Under the pieces are notes generated by a model that saw nothing but the letters and a program-made list of their open reading frames with translations, did no database searches and was not told the DNA's origin. Of a DNA stretch of 64,000 bases, positions 37,793 through 49,953 are shown piece by piece (position 1 is the first letter of the stretch; each line of letters starts with the position of its first letter). Made by a program: the position numbers and the translations under genes. Source of the DNA: Pseudomonadota bacterium (lineage in GTDB: Bacteria; Pseudomonadota; Gammaproteobacteria; Burkholderiales; Rhodocyclaceae); assembly GCA_018241725.1 (NCBI GenBank), contig JAFEDI010000138.1, positions 124,001 through 188,000 on the forward strand, given 5' to 3'.

Positions 37793-40198
37793 GTGCCTCC
37801 TGCTGCTGTCCGCCCCGTTCCCGCCCGGGCGCGCCTGTACGGCGTGCTGATCGCCCTCCCAGCCCTGGCCGGTCTGACCGCCTGGCTGTACACCTACCCC
37901 CTTGCTCCCCTGCTGGCAGGCGGCCTGCTGGCCGCCTACATGGCTGCGGTAACACGCTGGCCGGGCCTGTGGCTGACCCTGCTGCCCGCCCTCTGGCCAG
38001 TGGCCGACCTGGCGCCGTGGAGTGGGCACATCTATGCGACAGAAAGCGATGCACTACTCCTCGCGACCCTGGCAGCCCTGGGCCTGCACGAGACCTTTGC
38101 CGCCCAACCGGGTACCAGCAGCGAGTCAGCGCCCGTCCGCCTCAACCCGGGCGCCCTCGCCAGTTTCTGCCTGCTGGCAGCCAGCGTGGGCATTTCGGGC
38201 GTGCTCGGTCTCCAGGGAGCCGGCAGCGCCGACCCGGGGGACCTGATCAGCTACGCGTCCCCTTTCAATGCCTTGCGGATCGGCAAGGGCTTCGTGCTGG
38301 CCTTCCTGCTCATCCCCTTCCTGCACCTGAGCATCCGCCGGGAAGGCGAAACCGCCCTGACCCGCTTCGCCCTGGGCATGACCCTCGGCCTGACCACTTG
38401 CAGCCTGGCCGCCCTATGGGAGCGGATCAGCTTTCCGGGCTTCACCAATTTCTCGGCGGATTACCGGAGCAGTGCCTTGTTCTGGGAAATGCATGTAGGG
38501 GGCGCACTCCTCGACGCCTGGCTGGCCCTGACCCTACCCTTCGCCCTGCTGCTCACCACCCACCGCCATCCTGCCCTCCGCATCGTCGCAGCGGTGGCCT
38601 CCACGCTGGGGATCTATGCGATCTTCACGACTTTCTCGCGGATCGTATATGCCGCGGTCGGCCTGTCCCTGCTCATCATGTTCGGGATGCAGCTGCTGGG
38701 CCGGCGCCCTGCCCGTCAGGATGTGCCACGACTCCACCTGCTCCCTACGCTGCTGCTGGCCGGACTGGTGGCCGCGGGCTGCCTGGGCAGCTTCAGCGGC
38801 GGCGGCTACCGGGGTCTGGTGGCCTTCGTCGGCCTGGTCGTGCTGGGCCACCAGGCCGGTGGTGCCATTCACCGCATGTCGCCGGGACCGCTCGTTGCCG
38901 GTGTGCTGGCCGGCCTGGCACTGCTGGCGCTGACCCCGCTGGCCCAGTTCTGGTTGCCCAAGGGCGTCTATCTGGCCTACCTGCTGGCGGCGGGCACGAC
39001 CGCCACGGTCCTGTTGCTGCAACGGCGCAACGGCCCGAGTCCGGCCCTGCTGCTCGCCCTGCTGACCTGGACGGCCGGCAACACCGCCTGGGTCGGCATC
39101 CATTGGGGCGGTCCGGCGGCCCTGCCCGGCGCAGCCCTGGCGGCCGGGGGCGCCTTTGCCGTCCTGCTGTGCCAGGCCCGGCTGCGCCGCCCCCTGTGGC
39201 TTCCGAGCACGCTCCCGCTGCCCACCGTGCTGGCCTTCACGGCCATCGGAGGCCTTGGCGTGGCCACCATCACCAGCTCCTACATGGGCGAACGCATGGC
39301 GATGAGCAGCCAGGACCTCAGCGGGCGCATGGCCCACTTCCGGGCCAGCGCGAACATGGTCCACAGCCCGCTGGAGCAGCTCGTCGGCCTGGGGCTGGGG
39401 CGGTTTCCCGAGGCGTTCTTCTGGAATCTTCCCGACGAGGGCCTGCCCGGCACAGCCCATCTGCGCCGGGACGCCAGCGGACGTCAGCTCGAACTGGGGG
39501 GGGCCCGTCACACGATCGGCTACGGGGAAGAGTTGCGTGTGTCCCAACGGGTCGCTACGGACGCTACGGTCCCGTTCCGCTTCCGGCTAAGGGTGAAGAG
39601 CAGCGCGGAGGCCACCCTGCTGATCAGCCTGTGCCGGAAACACCTGATCTATTCCGCGGACTGTGTGGGCCACGGCTTTACGGTCAAGGGCAAGGACGGC
39701 TGGCAAACCATCGAAGGCGTCTCCGACCCCGGAACCCTTACTCCTGGCTTCCCGCCGCGGCCGGCCGTGGCATCCCTGTCCCTGTCCTCCCCGGGACGGG
39801 TACTGGTGGATGACCTCGAGCTCATCGCCGCCGACGGCCGCTCCCTGCTCGCCAATGGCGACTTCGAGCATGGGGTCGACCACTGGTTCATCACCTCCGA
39901 CCGGGACCACTTGCCCTGGCACGCCAAGAACCTCCTCGTCCATCTGTACGTGGAGCAGGGCTGGCTGGGCATCGCCGCGCTGCTCACCGCCCTGGCTTTC
40001 ATCGGCCTGCGCCTGCTCCGCAGCACCACCCGCGCCATGCCCTTCGCCCGGGCACTGATGGGCGGGCTGAGCGGGCTGATGGTCGTGGGGATGGTGGACA
40101 GTCTGCTGGACATGCCCCGCCTGAGCGTCTTCGTCTGCCTGGTGCTGTGGCTGGGACTGACCCTCAGCCCCAGTCCCCCTCGTCGGCCACCGGGCTGA
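37793..40198 (+). CDS. O-antigen ligase-like membrane protein with large insertion
   Basis: An 801-aa polytopic protein starting at GTG 37793. Ten or more hydrophobic helices fill residues ~15-490. Near the end, [21 protein letters not shown] matches the 'H..L..L.E.G..G' segment of WaaL/O-antigen-ligase and Wzy-type enzymes, followed by two more helices. Between them, about residues 505-705, lies a long soluble region including [19 protein letters not shown], a beta-rich part ([19 protein letters not shown]) and [15 protein letters not shown], which reads like a carbohydrate-binding jelly-roll. It probably joins or polymerises surface glycans. No other glycan genes adjoin it except the TPR-glycosyltransferase 2.5 kb downstream. 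Confidence 0.8.
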   Translation: MPPAAVRPVPARARLYGVLIALPALAGLTAWLYTYPLAPLLAGGLLAAYMAAVTRWPGLWLTLLPALWPVADLAPWSGHIYATESDALLLATLAALGLHETFAAQPGTSSESAPVRLNPGALASFCLLAASVGISGVLGLQGAGSADPGDLISYASPFNALRIGKGFVLAFLLIPFLHLSIRREGETALTRFALGMTLGLTTCSLAALWERISFPGFTNFSADYRSSALFWEMHVGGALLDAWLALTLPFALLLTTHRHPALRIVAAVASTLGIYAIFTTFSRIVYAAVGLSLLIMFGMQLLGRRPARQDVPRLHLLPTLLLAGLVAAGCLGSFSGGGYRGLVAFVGLVVLGHQAGGAIHRMSPGPLVAGVLAGLALLALTPLAQFWLPKGVYLAYLLAAGTTATVLLLQRRNGPSPALLLALLTWTAGNTAWVGIHWGGPAALPGAALAAGGAFAVLLCQARLRRPLWLPSTLPLPTVLAFTAIGGLGVATITSSYMGERMAMSSQDLSGRMAHFRASANMVHSPLEQLVGLGLGRFPEAFFWNLPDEGLPGTAHLRRDASGRQLELGGARHTIGYGEELRVSQRVATDATVPFRFRLRVKSSAEATLLISLCRKHLIYSADCVGHGFTVKGKDGWQTIEGVSDPGTLTPGFPPRPAVASLSLSSPGRVLVDDLELIAADGRSLLANGDFEHGVDHWFITSDRDHLPWHAKNLLVHLYVEQGWLGIAALLTALAFIGLRLLRSTTRAMPFARALMGGLSGLMVVGMVDSLLDMPRLSVFVCLVLWLGLTLSPSPPRRPPG

Positions 40199-40319
40199 AC
40201 GACTCCCGGTTTCAGCATCACCGGCCTTTTTCAGGATGTGCCGTGCCAGGCTCCAGCAGGGCACTTCCAGCGGACCGTCGTCGATGCCGAAGGCCTGGCG
40301 CTTGCGCGCATAGGCGGCC

Positions 40320-40749
40320 TCTACACCGTGGGCGCGGCGGGCCTGACCGAGGTGAAACGCGCGGCAGCGCTCGGTCTCAAGCCGCTGACCCGACTTGTCG
40401 GGTATGCTCACGCCGGCGTCGAACCGCTGTACATGGGTATCGGCCCCGTTCCCGCCACCCGCCTGGTGCGCCAGCGCACCGGGCTGTCCGTCGCAGATCT
40501 GGACGTCATCGAGTCCAACGAGGCCTTCGCGGCCCAGGCCTGCGTCGCGACACGGGAGCGGGGCCTCGATCCGGCCCGCGTCAATCCCAAGCGCTCGGGG
40601 ATCTCCTCGGGCATCCGGTGGGTGCGACCGGGGCCATCACCACCACCAAGGCCATCTACGAGCTCCACCGCACGGGGGGCCGTCATGCCTTGGTGACCAT
40701 GTGCATCGGTGGCGGACAGGGCATCGCCGCCATCTTCGAACGCGTTTAA
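40320..40749 (+). pseudogene. Thiolase (acetyl-CoA acetyltransferase) remnant, frameshifted
   Basis: Only the C-terminal part of a thiolase is present. One frame gives [18 protein letters not shown], then [13 protein letters not shown] and [13 protein letters not shown], ending [13 protein letters not shown]. The expected continuation [20 protein letters not shown], then [21 protein letters not shown], is in another frame. Adding one C near 40603-40607 restores [11 protein letters not shown], so a single-base deletion separates them. The N-terminal half, with the catalytic cysteine, is absent. The neighbours downstream (3-hydroxyacyl-CoA dehydrogenase, enoyl-CoA hydratase) suggest a former beta-oxidation-type operon. 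Confidence 0.85.
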
Positions 40750-40787
40750 AAAAGTCTTTAAAAAACTACGCAAACAGGAGCAACAGC

Positions 40788-41639
40788 ATGGCAATTCAAA
40801 ACATCGGCGTGATCGGCGCCGGCACCATGGGCAACGGCATCGCGCAGGTCTGTGCGCTGGCCGGCATCAACGTGGTCATGGTGGACATCTCCACCGAGGC
40901 CGTCGAGCGCGGCGTCAAGACCGTCGCCGGCAGCCTCGACCGCATGGTCAAGAAGGAAAAGATCAGCGCCGCCGACAAGGACGCCGCACTGGCCCGCATC
41001 CGCGGCACCACCGCCTACGCCGACCTGGCCGCCACCGAGCTGGTCATTGAGGCCGCCACCGAGAACGAGGGGCTCAAGCTGCGCATCCTCAAGGAAATCG
41101 ACAGCATCGTGCCAGCCACCACGCTGATCGCCACCAACACGTCGTCGATCTCCATCACCAAGCTGGCCGCCACCGTGTCGTCGCCGGAGCGCTTCATCGG
41201 CATGCACTTCTTCAACCCGGTGCCGATGATGGCCTTGGTCGAGCTGATCCGCGGCCTGCAGACCTCCGACGCGACGCTGGCCGCCGCGCAAGGCTTCGCC
41301 ACCGCCATCGGCAAGACCCCGATCACCGCCAAGAACAGCCCGGGCTTCGTGGTGAACCGCATCCTGTGCCCGATGATCAACGAAGCGATCTTCGCACTGC
41401 AGGAAGGCCTCGCCACCGCCGAAGACATCGACGCCGGCATGAAGCTCGGCTGCAACCAGCCGATCGGCCCGCTGGCCCTCGCCGACCTGATCGGCCTGGA
41501 CACCATGCTGGCCGTGATGGAAGTCTTCTACAACGGCTTCAACGATCCCAAGTACCGCCCGGCCCCGCTGCTGAAGGAAATGGTGGATGCCGGCTACCTG
41601 GGCCGCAAGAGCGGCCAGGGCTTCTACAAGTACGACTAA
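40788..41639 (+). CDS. 3-hydroxybutyryl-CoA dehydrogenase
   Basis: A 283-aa 3-hydroxyacyl-CoA dehydrogenase (Hbd/PaaH type). The NAD-binding Rossmann motif is NIGVIGAGTMGNGIAQ; the catalytic histidine is in GMHFFNPVPMM with the partner glutamate in VELIRG; SPGFVVNRIL and GCNQPIGPLALADLIGLD follow. It acts on 3-hydroxybutyryl-CoA or similar short-chain substrates in butyrate, PHB or aromatic degradation. An AGGAG lies 7 nt before the ATG. It stands directly after a broken thiolase, so the thiolysis step must come from elsewhere. Confidence 0.95.
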   Translation: MAIQNIGVIGAGTMGNGIAQVCALAGINVVMVDISTEAVERGVKTVAGSLDRMVKKEKISAADKDAALARIRGTTAYADLAATELVIEAATENEGLKLRILKEIDSIVPATTLIATNTSSISITKLAATVSSPERFIGMHFFNPVPMMALVELIRGLQTSDATLAAAQGFATAIGKTPITAKNSPGFVVNRILCPMINEAIFALQEGLATAEDIDAGMKLGCNQPIGPLALADLIGLDTMLAVMEVFYNGFNDPKYRPAPLLKEMVDAGYLGRKSGQGFYKYD

Positions 41640-41717
41640 GCGCGTCACCGGCGGACGCCGGTCGATCCTTTCGGTCGGCGCCGCCACAAACCATAAGAAC
41701 GACAAGGAGACCCCAGC

Positions 41718-42497
41718 ATGAGCGACAGCCCGATCATCGAAAGCCGCGACGGCGGCATCCACCGCCTGCACTTCAACCGCCCGAAGGTCCTCAACGCCAT
41801 CGATACCGCCACCGCCCAGGCGCTGCTGGCTGCCCTGCAGCGCCTGCAGGACGACCCGGCACTGCGGGTGCTGATCCTCAGCGGCGAAGGCCGCTCCTTC
41901 ATGGCCGGCGGCGACATCGCCCAGTTCCGCGACGATCCGGCGGCGGTACCGAACACACTGATCGCGCCGCTCAACGAGAGCATGCAGATCATCGCCGGGC
42001 TGCGCGCGCCGGTGATTGCCAGCATCCAGGGCCCGGTGGCCGGCGCCGGCATGAGCATGGCGCTGGCCTGCGATTTGGTCGTCGCCGCCGACACCACCCG
42101 CTTCAACTTCGCCTACGTCAATCTGGGCACCTGCTGCGACCTCGGCGCGTCGTGGAGCCTGCCGCGCACCGTCGGCCTGCACAAGGCGCTGGAGATCGCG
42201 CTGCTGTCCGACCCCATCGACGCCGCCGAAGCCCAGCGCCTGGGCCTGGTGAGCCGTGTCGTGGCGGCCGACCAGTTGAACGAGGAAACCGACAAGCTGG
42301 CCCGCCGTCTGGCTGCCGGCGCGCCGATCGCCCAGGGCACCCTCAAGCAGCTGATGCGCCGCTCCATCGAACGGGACTTCGCCGGCCAGCTGGAGGCCGA
42401 ACGCCAGGGCTTCGCCACCTGCGCGGCGACAGAGGACTTCAAGGAAGCGGTCGACGCCTTCCTCGAAAAGCGCCCAGCCACCTACACGGGGCGCTGA
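41718..42497 (+). CDS. Enoyl-CoA hydratase/isomerase family protein
   Basis: A 259-aa crotonase-superfamily enzyme. The oxyanion-hole residues are in SGEGRSFMAGGDIAQF and in IQGPVAGAGMSMALACDLVVAA. The NLGTCCDLGASWSLPRTVG stretch holds the region where the catalytic acids lie; the first is replaced (T/C) as in some isomerase or PaaG-like members, so the exact reaction is open. It is 78 bp downstream of the dehydrogenase and likely cotranscribed. An AAGGAGA lies before the ATG. Confidence 0.9.
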   Translation: MSDSPIIESRDGGIHRLHFNRPKVLNAIDTATAQALLAALQRLQDDPALRVLILSGEGRSFMAGGDIAQFRDDPAAVPNTLIAPLNESMQIIAGLRAPVIASIQGPVAGAGMSMALACDLVVAADTTRFNFAYVNLGTCCDLGASWSLPRTVGLHKALEIALLSDPIDAAEAQRLGLVSRVVAADQLNEETDKLARRLAAGAPIAQGTLKQLMRRSIERDFAGQLEAERQGFATCAATEDFKEAVDAFLEKRPATYTGR

Positions 42498-42520
42498 GAT
42501 CACCCTGCCCATACGCCGAC

Positions 42521-42566
42521 GCGCCTGGCAACGAGATCGGCCCGCTCATGCGGCACCGCCAGGCGC
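42521..42566. repeat. Inverted repeat after the hydratase gene
   Basis: GCGCCTGGC at 42521-42529 and GCCAGGCGC at 42558-42566 are perfect 9-bp arms with a 28-nt spacer, 24 bp after the stop. It may form a transcript-end hairpin; no T run follows. Confidence 0.4.
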
Positions 42567-42705
42567 CCGCTGGGTGGAGTGAATTCCGTCCCATGGGGTG
42601 AGGCCTGCCTTGCTTGTTTCGTGCTCGACCGCACCCGCTTGGCAGCACGGCATCCACTTCCTATGCTGTGCGTCCCCTTCACTGTTCCCGCACCGGTCCC
42701 AGCCC

Positions 42706-44289
42706 ATGGACAACCCCTTCGTCGCCCAGGCGGAACTCGCGCTGCTGGCAGACAACCCACGGGACGCGCTGCGCATCGCCCGCATGGGCCTGAGTCTCGG
42801 TGGCGACGACCCGGCGCTGCTCCAGATTGCCGCCGAAAGCGCCAGCCAGCTCGACCAGAACACCGACGCCGCCCACTACTGGCAGCGCCTCGGCGAACTC
42901 GCGCCGGACGATGCCCAGGCCTGGAACGGCCTCGGCATCGCACTGCAGCGCCTCGGCGCCGTCGATGAAGCCGAAGCCGCCTGGCGCCGGGCCCTCGCGC
43001 TGCTGCCGGACGACGCCAACCTGCACACAAACCTGGGCCTGCTGCTGGAGGAGCGCGGCGCGCTGGCCGAGGCCGAGCAGTACCAGCGCCGCGCCGTGGC
43101 CCTCGCCCCCGACTCGGCGCCCATCCTCACCAACCTCGGCGACCTGCTCGCCCACCGCGGTCGGTCCGACGAAGCCCGCGAGTGCTATCGCGCCGCCCTC
43201 GCCCGCGCCCCGGACTTCGCCACCGCCCACTGCAACCTGGGTGTTCTACTCGCCGACCAGAACGATGCGGTGGGCGCCGAAGCGGCCTTTCGCCACGCCC
43301 TGGCGCTGCGGCCTGACTTTCCCCAATGCCGCGTCAACCTGGCCCAGCTGCTGCTGGCCCAGGGGCGCTTCGACGAAGGCTGGCCGCTCCATGAAAGCCG
43401 GCTCGCCCGGGCCCGACAAAAGGGCGAAGTCCCCGCCTCCGCCACACGCCAATGGCAGGGCGAGCCGCTGCAGGGACGCACGATCATCGTCCTCCCCGAG
43501 CAGGGCTACGGCGACGAGATCCAGTTCTGCCGCTATGTCCCGTGGTTGAAGTCGCTCGGCGCAAGCCGGGTCACGCTGGCCTGCCGCCCGGAGCTCACGT
43601 CCTTGATGCAGACCCTCGCCGGTGCCGACCAGGTGGTCGACCAGGACCAAGGCCTGGCCCTGCTTGAGCAACACGATTACTGGACCGTGCTGCTGAGCCT
43701 GCCGCTGCATGCCGGCACCCGGCTGGACTCCATTCCCGCCGGGCAGCCCTACCTGCATCCCGATCCGCAGCGGGTCCGCCGGCTGGCCCCGCTACTGGAC
43801 GGTGCCAGCGACGACGGCGCCCTCCGGATCGGCCTCGTGTGGCGCGGCAATCCCAGTCACAGCAACGACGAAGCGCGCTCCCTGCCGGCCCTGGACACCC
43901 TCGCTCCCTTATGGACGGTGCCGGGCGTCCGCTTCTTCAGCCTGCTGAAGAGCCGCCTGCCACTGCCGCCCATCCCGCCGGCACTGCCACTGGTCGACCT
44001 GGCGCCCCACCTCGGCGACTTCGCCGACACCGCCGCCCTGCTCGCCGGCCTCGACCTGCTGATCAGCGTGGACACCTCCGTCGCCCACCTGGCCGGCGCC
44101 CTCGGCTGCCCCTGCTGGGTGCTGCTGCCGGCCCGCAAGACTGACTGGCGCTGGCTGAAAGCGCGCACGGACAGCCCCTGGTATCCCGCCACGAGGCTGT
44201 TCCGCCAACCGCAGGACAGCGATTGGCAGGCCCCTGTGATGGCGCTGGCCGCTGCGCTGGCACAACTTCGCGGCGCGTGGAAAACTTGA
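42706..44289 (+). CDS. TPR-repeat glycosyltransferase-like protein
   Basis: A 527-aa two-part protein. Residues ~1-245 carry about six tetratricopeptide repeats (AWNGLGIALQRLGAVDEAEAAWRRAL, ANLHTNLGLLLEE, HCNLGVLLADQNDAVGAEAAF). Residues ~250-520 form a GT-B-like half: TIIVLPEQGYGDEIQFCRYVPWL, RIGLVWRGNPSHSNDEARS and the donor-site-like LISVDTSVAHLAGALGCPCWVLLP, which resembles heptosyltransferase and OGT-like tails. Such fusions glycosylate proteins or glycans with unknown acceptor. The start is the ATG at 42706. Confidence 0.88.
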   Translation: MDNPFVAQAELALLADNPRDALRIARMGLSLGGDDPALLQIAAESASQLDQNTDAAHYWQRLGELAPDDAQAWNGLGIALQRLGAVDEAEAAWRRALALLPDDANLHTNLGLLLEERGALAEAEQYQRRAVALAPDSAPILTNLGDLLAHRGRSDEARECYRAALARAPDFATAHCNLGVLLADQNDAVGAEAAFRHALALRPDFPQCRVNLAQLLLAQGRFDEGWPLHESRLARARQKGEVPASATRQWQGEPLQGRTIIVLPEQGYGDEIQFCRYVPWLKSLGASRVTLACRPELTSLMQTLAGADQVVDQDQGLALLEQHDYWTVLLSLPLHAGTRLDSIPAGQPYLHPDPQRVRRLAPLLDGASDDGALRIGLVWRGNPSHSNDEARSLPALDTLAPLWTVPGVRFFSLLKSRLPLPPIPPALPLVDLAPHLGDFADTAALLAGLDLLISVDTSVAHLAGALGCPCWVLLPARKTDWRWLKARTDSPWYPATRLFRQPQDSDWQAPVMALAAALAQLRGAWKT

Positions 44290-44377
44290 TTGAAGTTTGC
44301 GGCCGACCTGTCGATGATGGCCTTGGTCGGAAATTCGATCACCACGCCTCCAAGCCCCCTTTGCTGCCGAGATTTCC

Positions 44378-47349
<2,972 letters not shown>

Positions 47350-47353
<4 letters not shown>

Positions 47354-48258
47354 CGGCGCGGTTCGAACAAGGCTTCGAGAAAGTCGCCCTGCTCCCGGCG
47401 CGGACTGCGCCGCGTGAACACGTCGGCGAGGGGGCGCTTGTCCGCCTGGGCCAGCAGCTGGCAATGGTGATGCAGGCCCGCCGCCCCCTGCTCGACGGCA
47501 CTCAGCTGCACCGACAGCGCGCCGCCCACGTCGGCATTGCCGTGATACAGCAGATGCCTCTCGGTCGTCACGCAGGCCGCCGCGCGCGGGCCGAACCAGC
47601 CCCATTCGGCCTGATCGACCAGCTCGTGGAAGCGCGCGAAATACAGGAAGCCCGCCCCGTTGAAATGCAGCGACGGACAGGGATGCAGGGTAAACGGCGC
47701 ATAGCTGTGCCCGCCACGCGAAGAGCGACCCGGCTCCCACTCCTGCGGCGCCTGGGCCACGCGCCGGTTGAGCTCGGCGAAGCGCAGCCCCTCGTCGAGC
47801 GCCGGCACGTGCTCCAGCCCCGCCACCGGGCTGCGCACGGCCGAGGTATTGAGTCCGGCCGTCTCCCGCGCGACGAACACCGACTGCATCTCCACCACCG
47901 CGCACAGGCCGCTGCCGGCCGACACCAGATGCTTGCTGTAGAACTGGGTGCGGCTGACCCGCCCAAGCTGGCTGGCGAACACCAGCTCGTCGTCCTCCAC
48001 CACGCTGCCGAGGCGACCATGGCGCAGGCGCACCGCGCGGAAGGCCGGATAGACCCGCCGTCCGCCGCCGTCGCGCAGGCGGGACACCGACATGCCGGCA
48101 GCGGCGGCCAGCAGCTGCCAGTGGCGATCGCCGCAGTCGGCGAGCAGCCAGCTCTCGGACAGGCCGTTCAAGGCCAGCTGCGGCATGCCGACGCGCTGCC
48201 GGCCGCGCAGGGCCGGGACGCTCGGGCAGGATGCGGCGGACAGGGCGAGATCGAGCAT
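47350..48258 (-). CDS. Pnap_2097/LnmK-like hotdog protein of the Nit1C cluster
   Basis: A 302-aa protein that I match, by context and likeness, to the Pnap_2097 family, related to the LnmK acyltransferase/decarboxylase. Hotdog-type features: [23 protein letters not shown] near the N-terminus, [27 protein letters not shown], and [28 protein letters not shown], as in acyl-thioester-handling hotdog enzymes. It could modify an acyl-carrier intermediate of the cluster. It is the last gene of the minus-strand nine-gene run, 29 bp after the flavoprotein. AGGAGG precedes the start at 48258. Confidence 0.75.
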
Positions 48259-48287
48259 CGGAAGCCTCCTTTCGCGGCGCGCGCGGC

Positions 48288-49592
48288 TCAGGCCACCGCC
48301 GCTTCGGGCGGCACGGCCTCGACCCCTTGCGCAATGCGCTCGGCGATCACCCCGGCCAGGTGGCGGGCGTCGTCGGCGATGCCCAGGAAACGCCCGGAAC
48401 CCCAGGTGTGCAGCCACGGCAGGCCCAGGAAGTACAGCCCCGGCACCGGCGACACGCCGCGCTGGTACTTGGGATGGCCGCGTCCGTCGAAGGCCGGCAG
48501 CTCGATCCAGCGATAGTCCGGGCGGAAGCCGATGGCCCACACGATGGTGGTGATGCCAGCTGCCGCGCAGTCCACGCTCAGGGGGTCGGCCTCCGGCGCC
48601 CACACCTTGCTGAAGGCGGGCTCTTCCGGCGCGTCAATGCCGTGGGCGGCGATGTACTTGTCGATGTCGTTGCGGATGCTGACGTACACCTCGTCGGCGT
48701 CGTCCAGGTTGGCGGTCAGATCGGGCAGGAACTCCAGCGTGCTCCCCTGGATGTTGGCCAGGCTGCCGTACAGCTTGACCCCGTCCCGCGCGAACTTGCG
48801 CAGGTCGATCTCGTGGCCGCCGTCGCGCCCGGTCATGTAGTGGTTGGTCTTCTCGCGGGCCTTCTCGCCGAGGGGGTGACGATCGACGGTCAGCTCGTAG
48901 TAGCCCATGTCCATCAGCCACTCGGTCGCCTCGCGGCCGCGATAGACGCGCGGCGAGCGCGGCGCCGGGCCGACGCACAGGTGCACCTTGCGGCCGGCCA
49001 GGTGCAGGTCTTCCATGATCTGCACGCCGGACTGGCCGGAACCCACCACCAGCACCTCGCCCGCCGGCAGGGATTCCGGGTTGCGGTAATCCACAGAGTG
49101 CACCTGGTGGATGTGGGCCGGCAGGCTGGCCGCGTAAGCCGGCACGATGGGGATGTCGTAGCCGCCGGTGGCCACCACGATATGGTCGGTAGTGAATTGC
49201 CCGGCGCTGGTGCTCACCTCCAGCCGCCCGGACTTGCCGCGCACCACGTGGTTGACCGCCACGCCCTCGACGATGGGCGGCGTGATCTTGCGGGCGAAGG
49301 CCTCCACGTAATCGACGATCTGGTCCTTCAGCATGAAGCCCTGGGGATCGTCGCCCGGGTAGGGAAAGTCCGGCAGGCGGCACTGCCAGTTGGGCGTGAC
49401 CAGGCAGAAGGTATCCCAGCGGTCGTTGCGCCAGGAATGGGCGACCCGGTTCTTCTCGAAAATGATGTGGGCGATGCCGTGCTGTTGCAGGAAGTGGCTG
49501 GTGGACAGGCCGGCCTGGCCGCCGCCGACGATCACCACGGGGTAATCGCGGCGCGCCAGCAGCTGGGTGGATTGGGGGAACAGTGTGTTCAT
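48288..49592 (-). CDS. MSMEG_0569-family flavin-dependent oxidoreductase
   Basis: A 434-aa FAD/NAD(P)-binding monooxygenase-like protein. The FAD Rossmann motif is PVVIVGGGQAGLSTSHFL, the NAD(P) motif is EVLVVGSGQSGVQIMEDL, and TIVWAIGFRPDYRW is the usual ATG-like third motif. FMLKDQIVDYVEAFARK and LGLPWLHTWGSGRFLGIADD are family-typical. It probably oxidises a nitrogen-containing intermediate; the substrate is unknown. A gap of 67 bp separates it from the MSMEG_0570 gene upstream. Confidence 0.9.
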   Translation of the reverse strand: MNTLFPQSTQLLARRDYPVVIVGGGQAGLSTSHFLQQHGIAHIIFEKNRVAHSWRNDRWDTFCLVTPNWQCRLPDFPYPGDDPQGFMLKDQIVDYVEAFARKITPPIVEGVAVNHVVRGKSGRLEVSTSAGQFTTDHIVVATGGYDIPIVPAYAASLPAHIHQVHSVDYRNPESLPAGEVLVVGSGQSGVQIMEDLHLAGRKVHLCVGPAPRSPRVYRGREATEWLMDMGYYELTVDRHPLGEKAREKTNHYMTGRDGGHEIDLRKFARDGVKLYGSLANIQGSTLEFLPDLTANLDDADEVYVSIRNDIDKYIAAHGIDAPEEPAFSKVWAPEADPLSVDCAAAGITTIVWAIGFRPDYRWIELPAFDGRGHPKYQRGVSPVPGLYFLGLPWLHTWGSGRFLGIADDARHLAGVIAERIAQGVEAVPPEAAVA

Positions 49593-49659
49593 GACGGCTC
49601 CTTGGAAAGGGGATGGACGCGGGAATGAATGCGGAAGAAAGACGGGAACGGGCGGCGGC

Positions 49660-49953
49660 TCAGCGCGCGCCGGGCTGGAAGGACTCGACCTGCACCGTGC
49701 CGTCCGTGCCCTCGAAGGGGCGGGCGGCGTCGCGGATGCGGCCGAGCTGGTCCATGGCACTGGAGCAGAAGTAGCCATACTTCTGCTGGACCCGCGCACT
49801 GGCCTCGCCGAGGGCCTGCTCGCAGCGCTGCACGAAGTCGGCCACCTGATAGCTGTGGCCGGGCTGCAGGAAATCGCCAATCACCAGCGACGGCGAGTAG
49901 CAGCGCTCCTCGCGGCCGTCGGGCCAGCGGACGTGGAAGTACATTTCAGGCAT
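49660..49953 (-). CDS. MSMEG_0570-family nitrogen-starvation response protein
   Basis: A 97-aa small protein. PEMYFHVRWPDGREERCYSP and LVIGDFLQPGHSYQVADFVQR match the family found only in Nit1C-type clusters. It has two conserved-looking cysteines (C21 and one in the FCSSAMDQ stretch). The role is unknown; the family name comes from induction under nitrogen limitation. The ATG overlaps the stop of the glycosyltransferase gene by 8 bp. Confidence 0.88.
   Translation of the reverse strand: MPEMYFHVRWPDGREERCYSPSLVIGDFLQPGHSYQVADFVQRCEQALGEASARVQQKYGYFCSSAMDQLGRIRDAARPFEGTDGTVQVESFQPGAR

Noticed and set aside
40230-40411. A minus-strand peptide ([19 protein letters not shown]) opposite the thiolase remnant, faintly like acyl-CoA dehydrogenase.
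   Set aside because: The likeness is short, there is no supporting context on that strand, and the thiolase reading explains most of the DNA.
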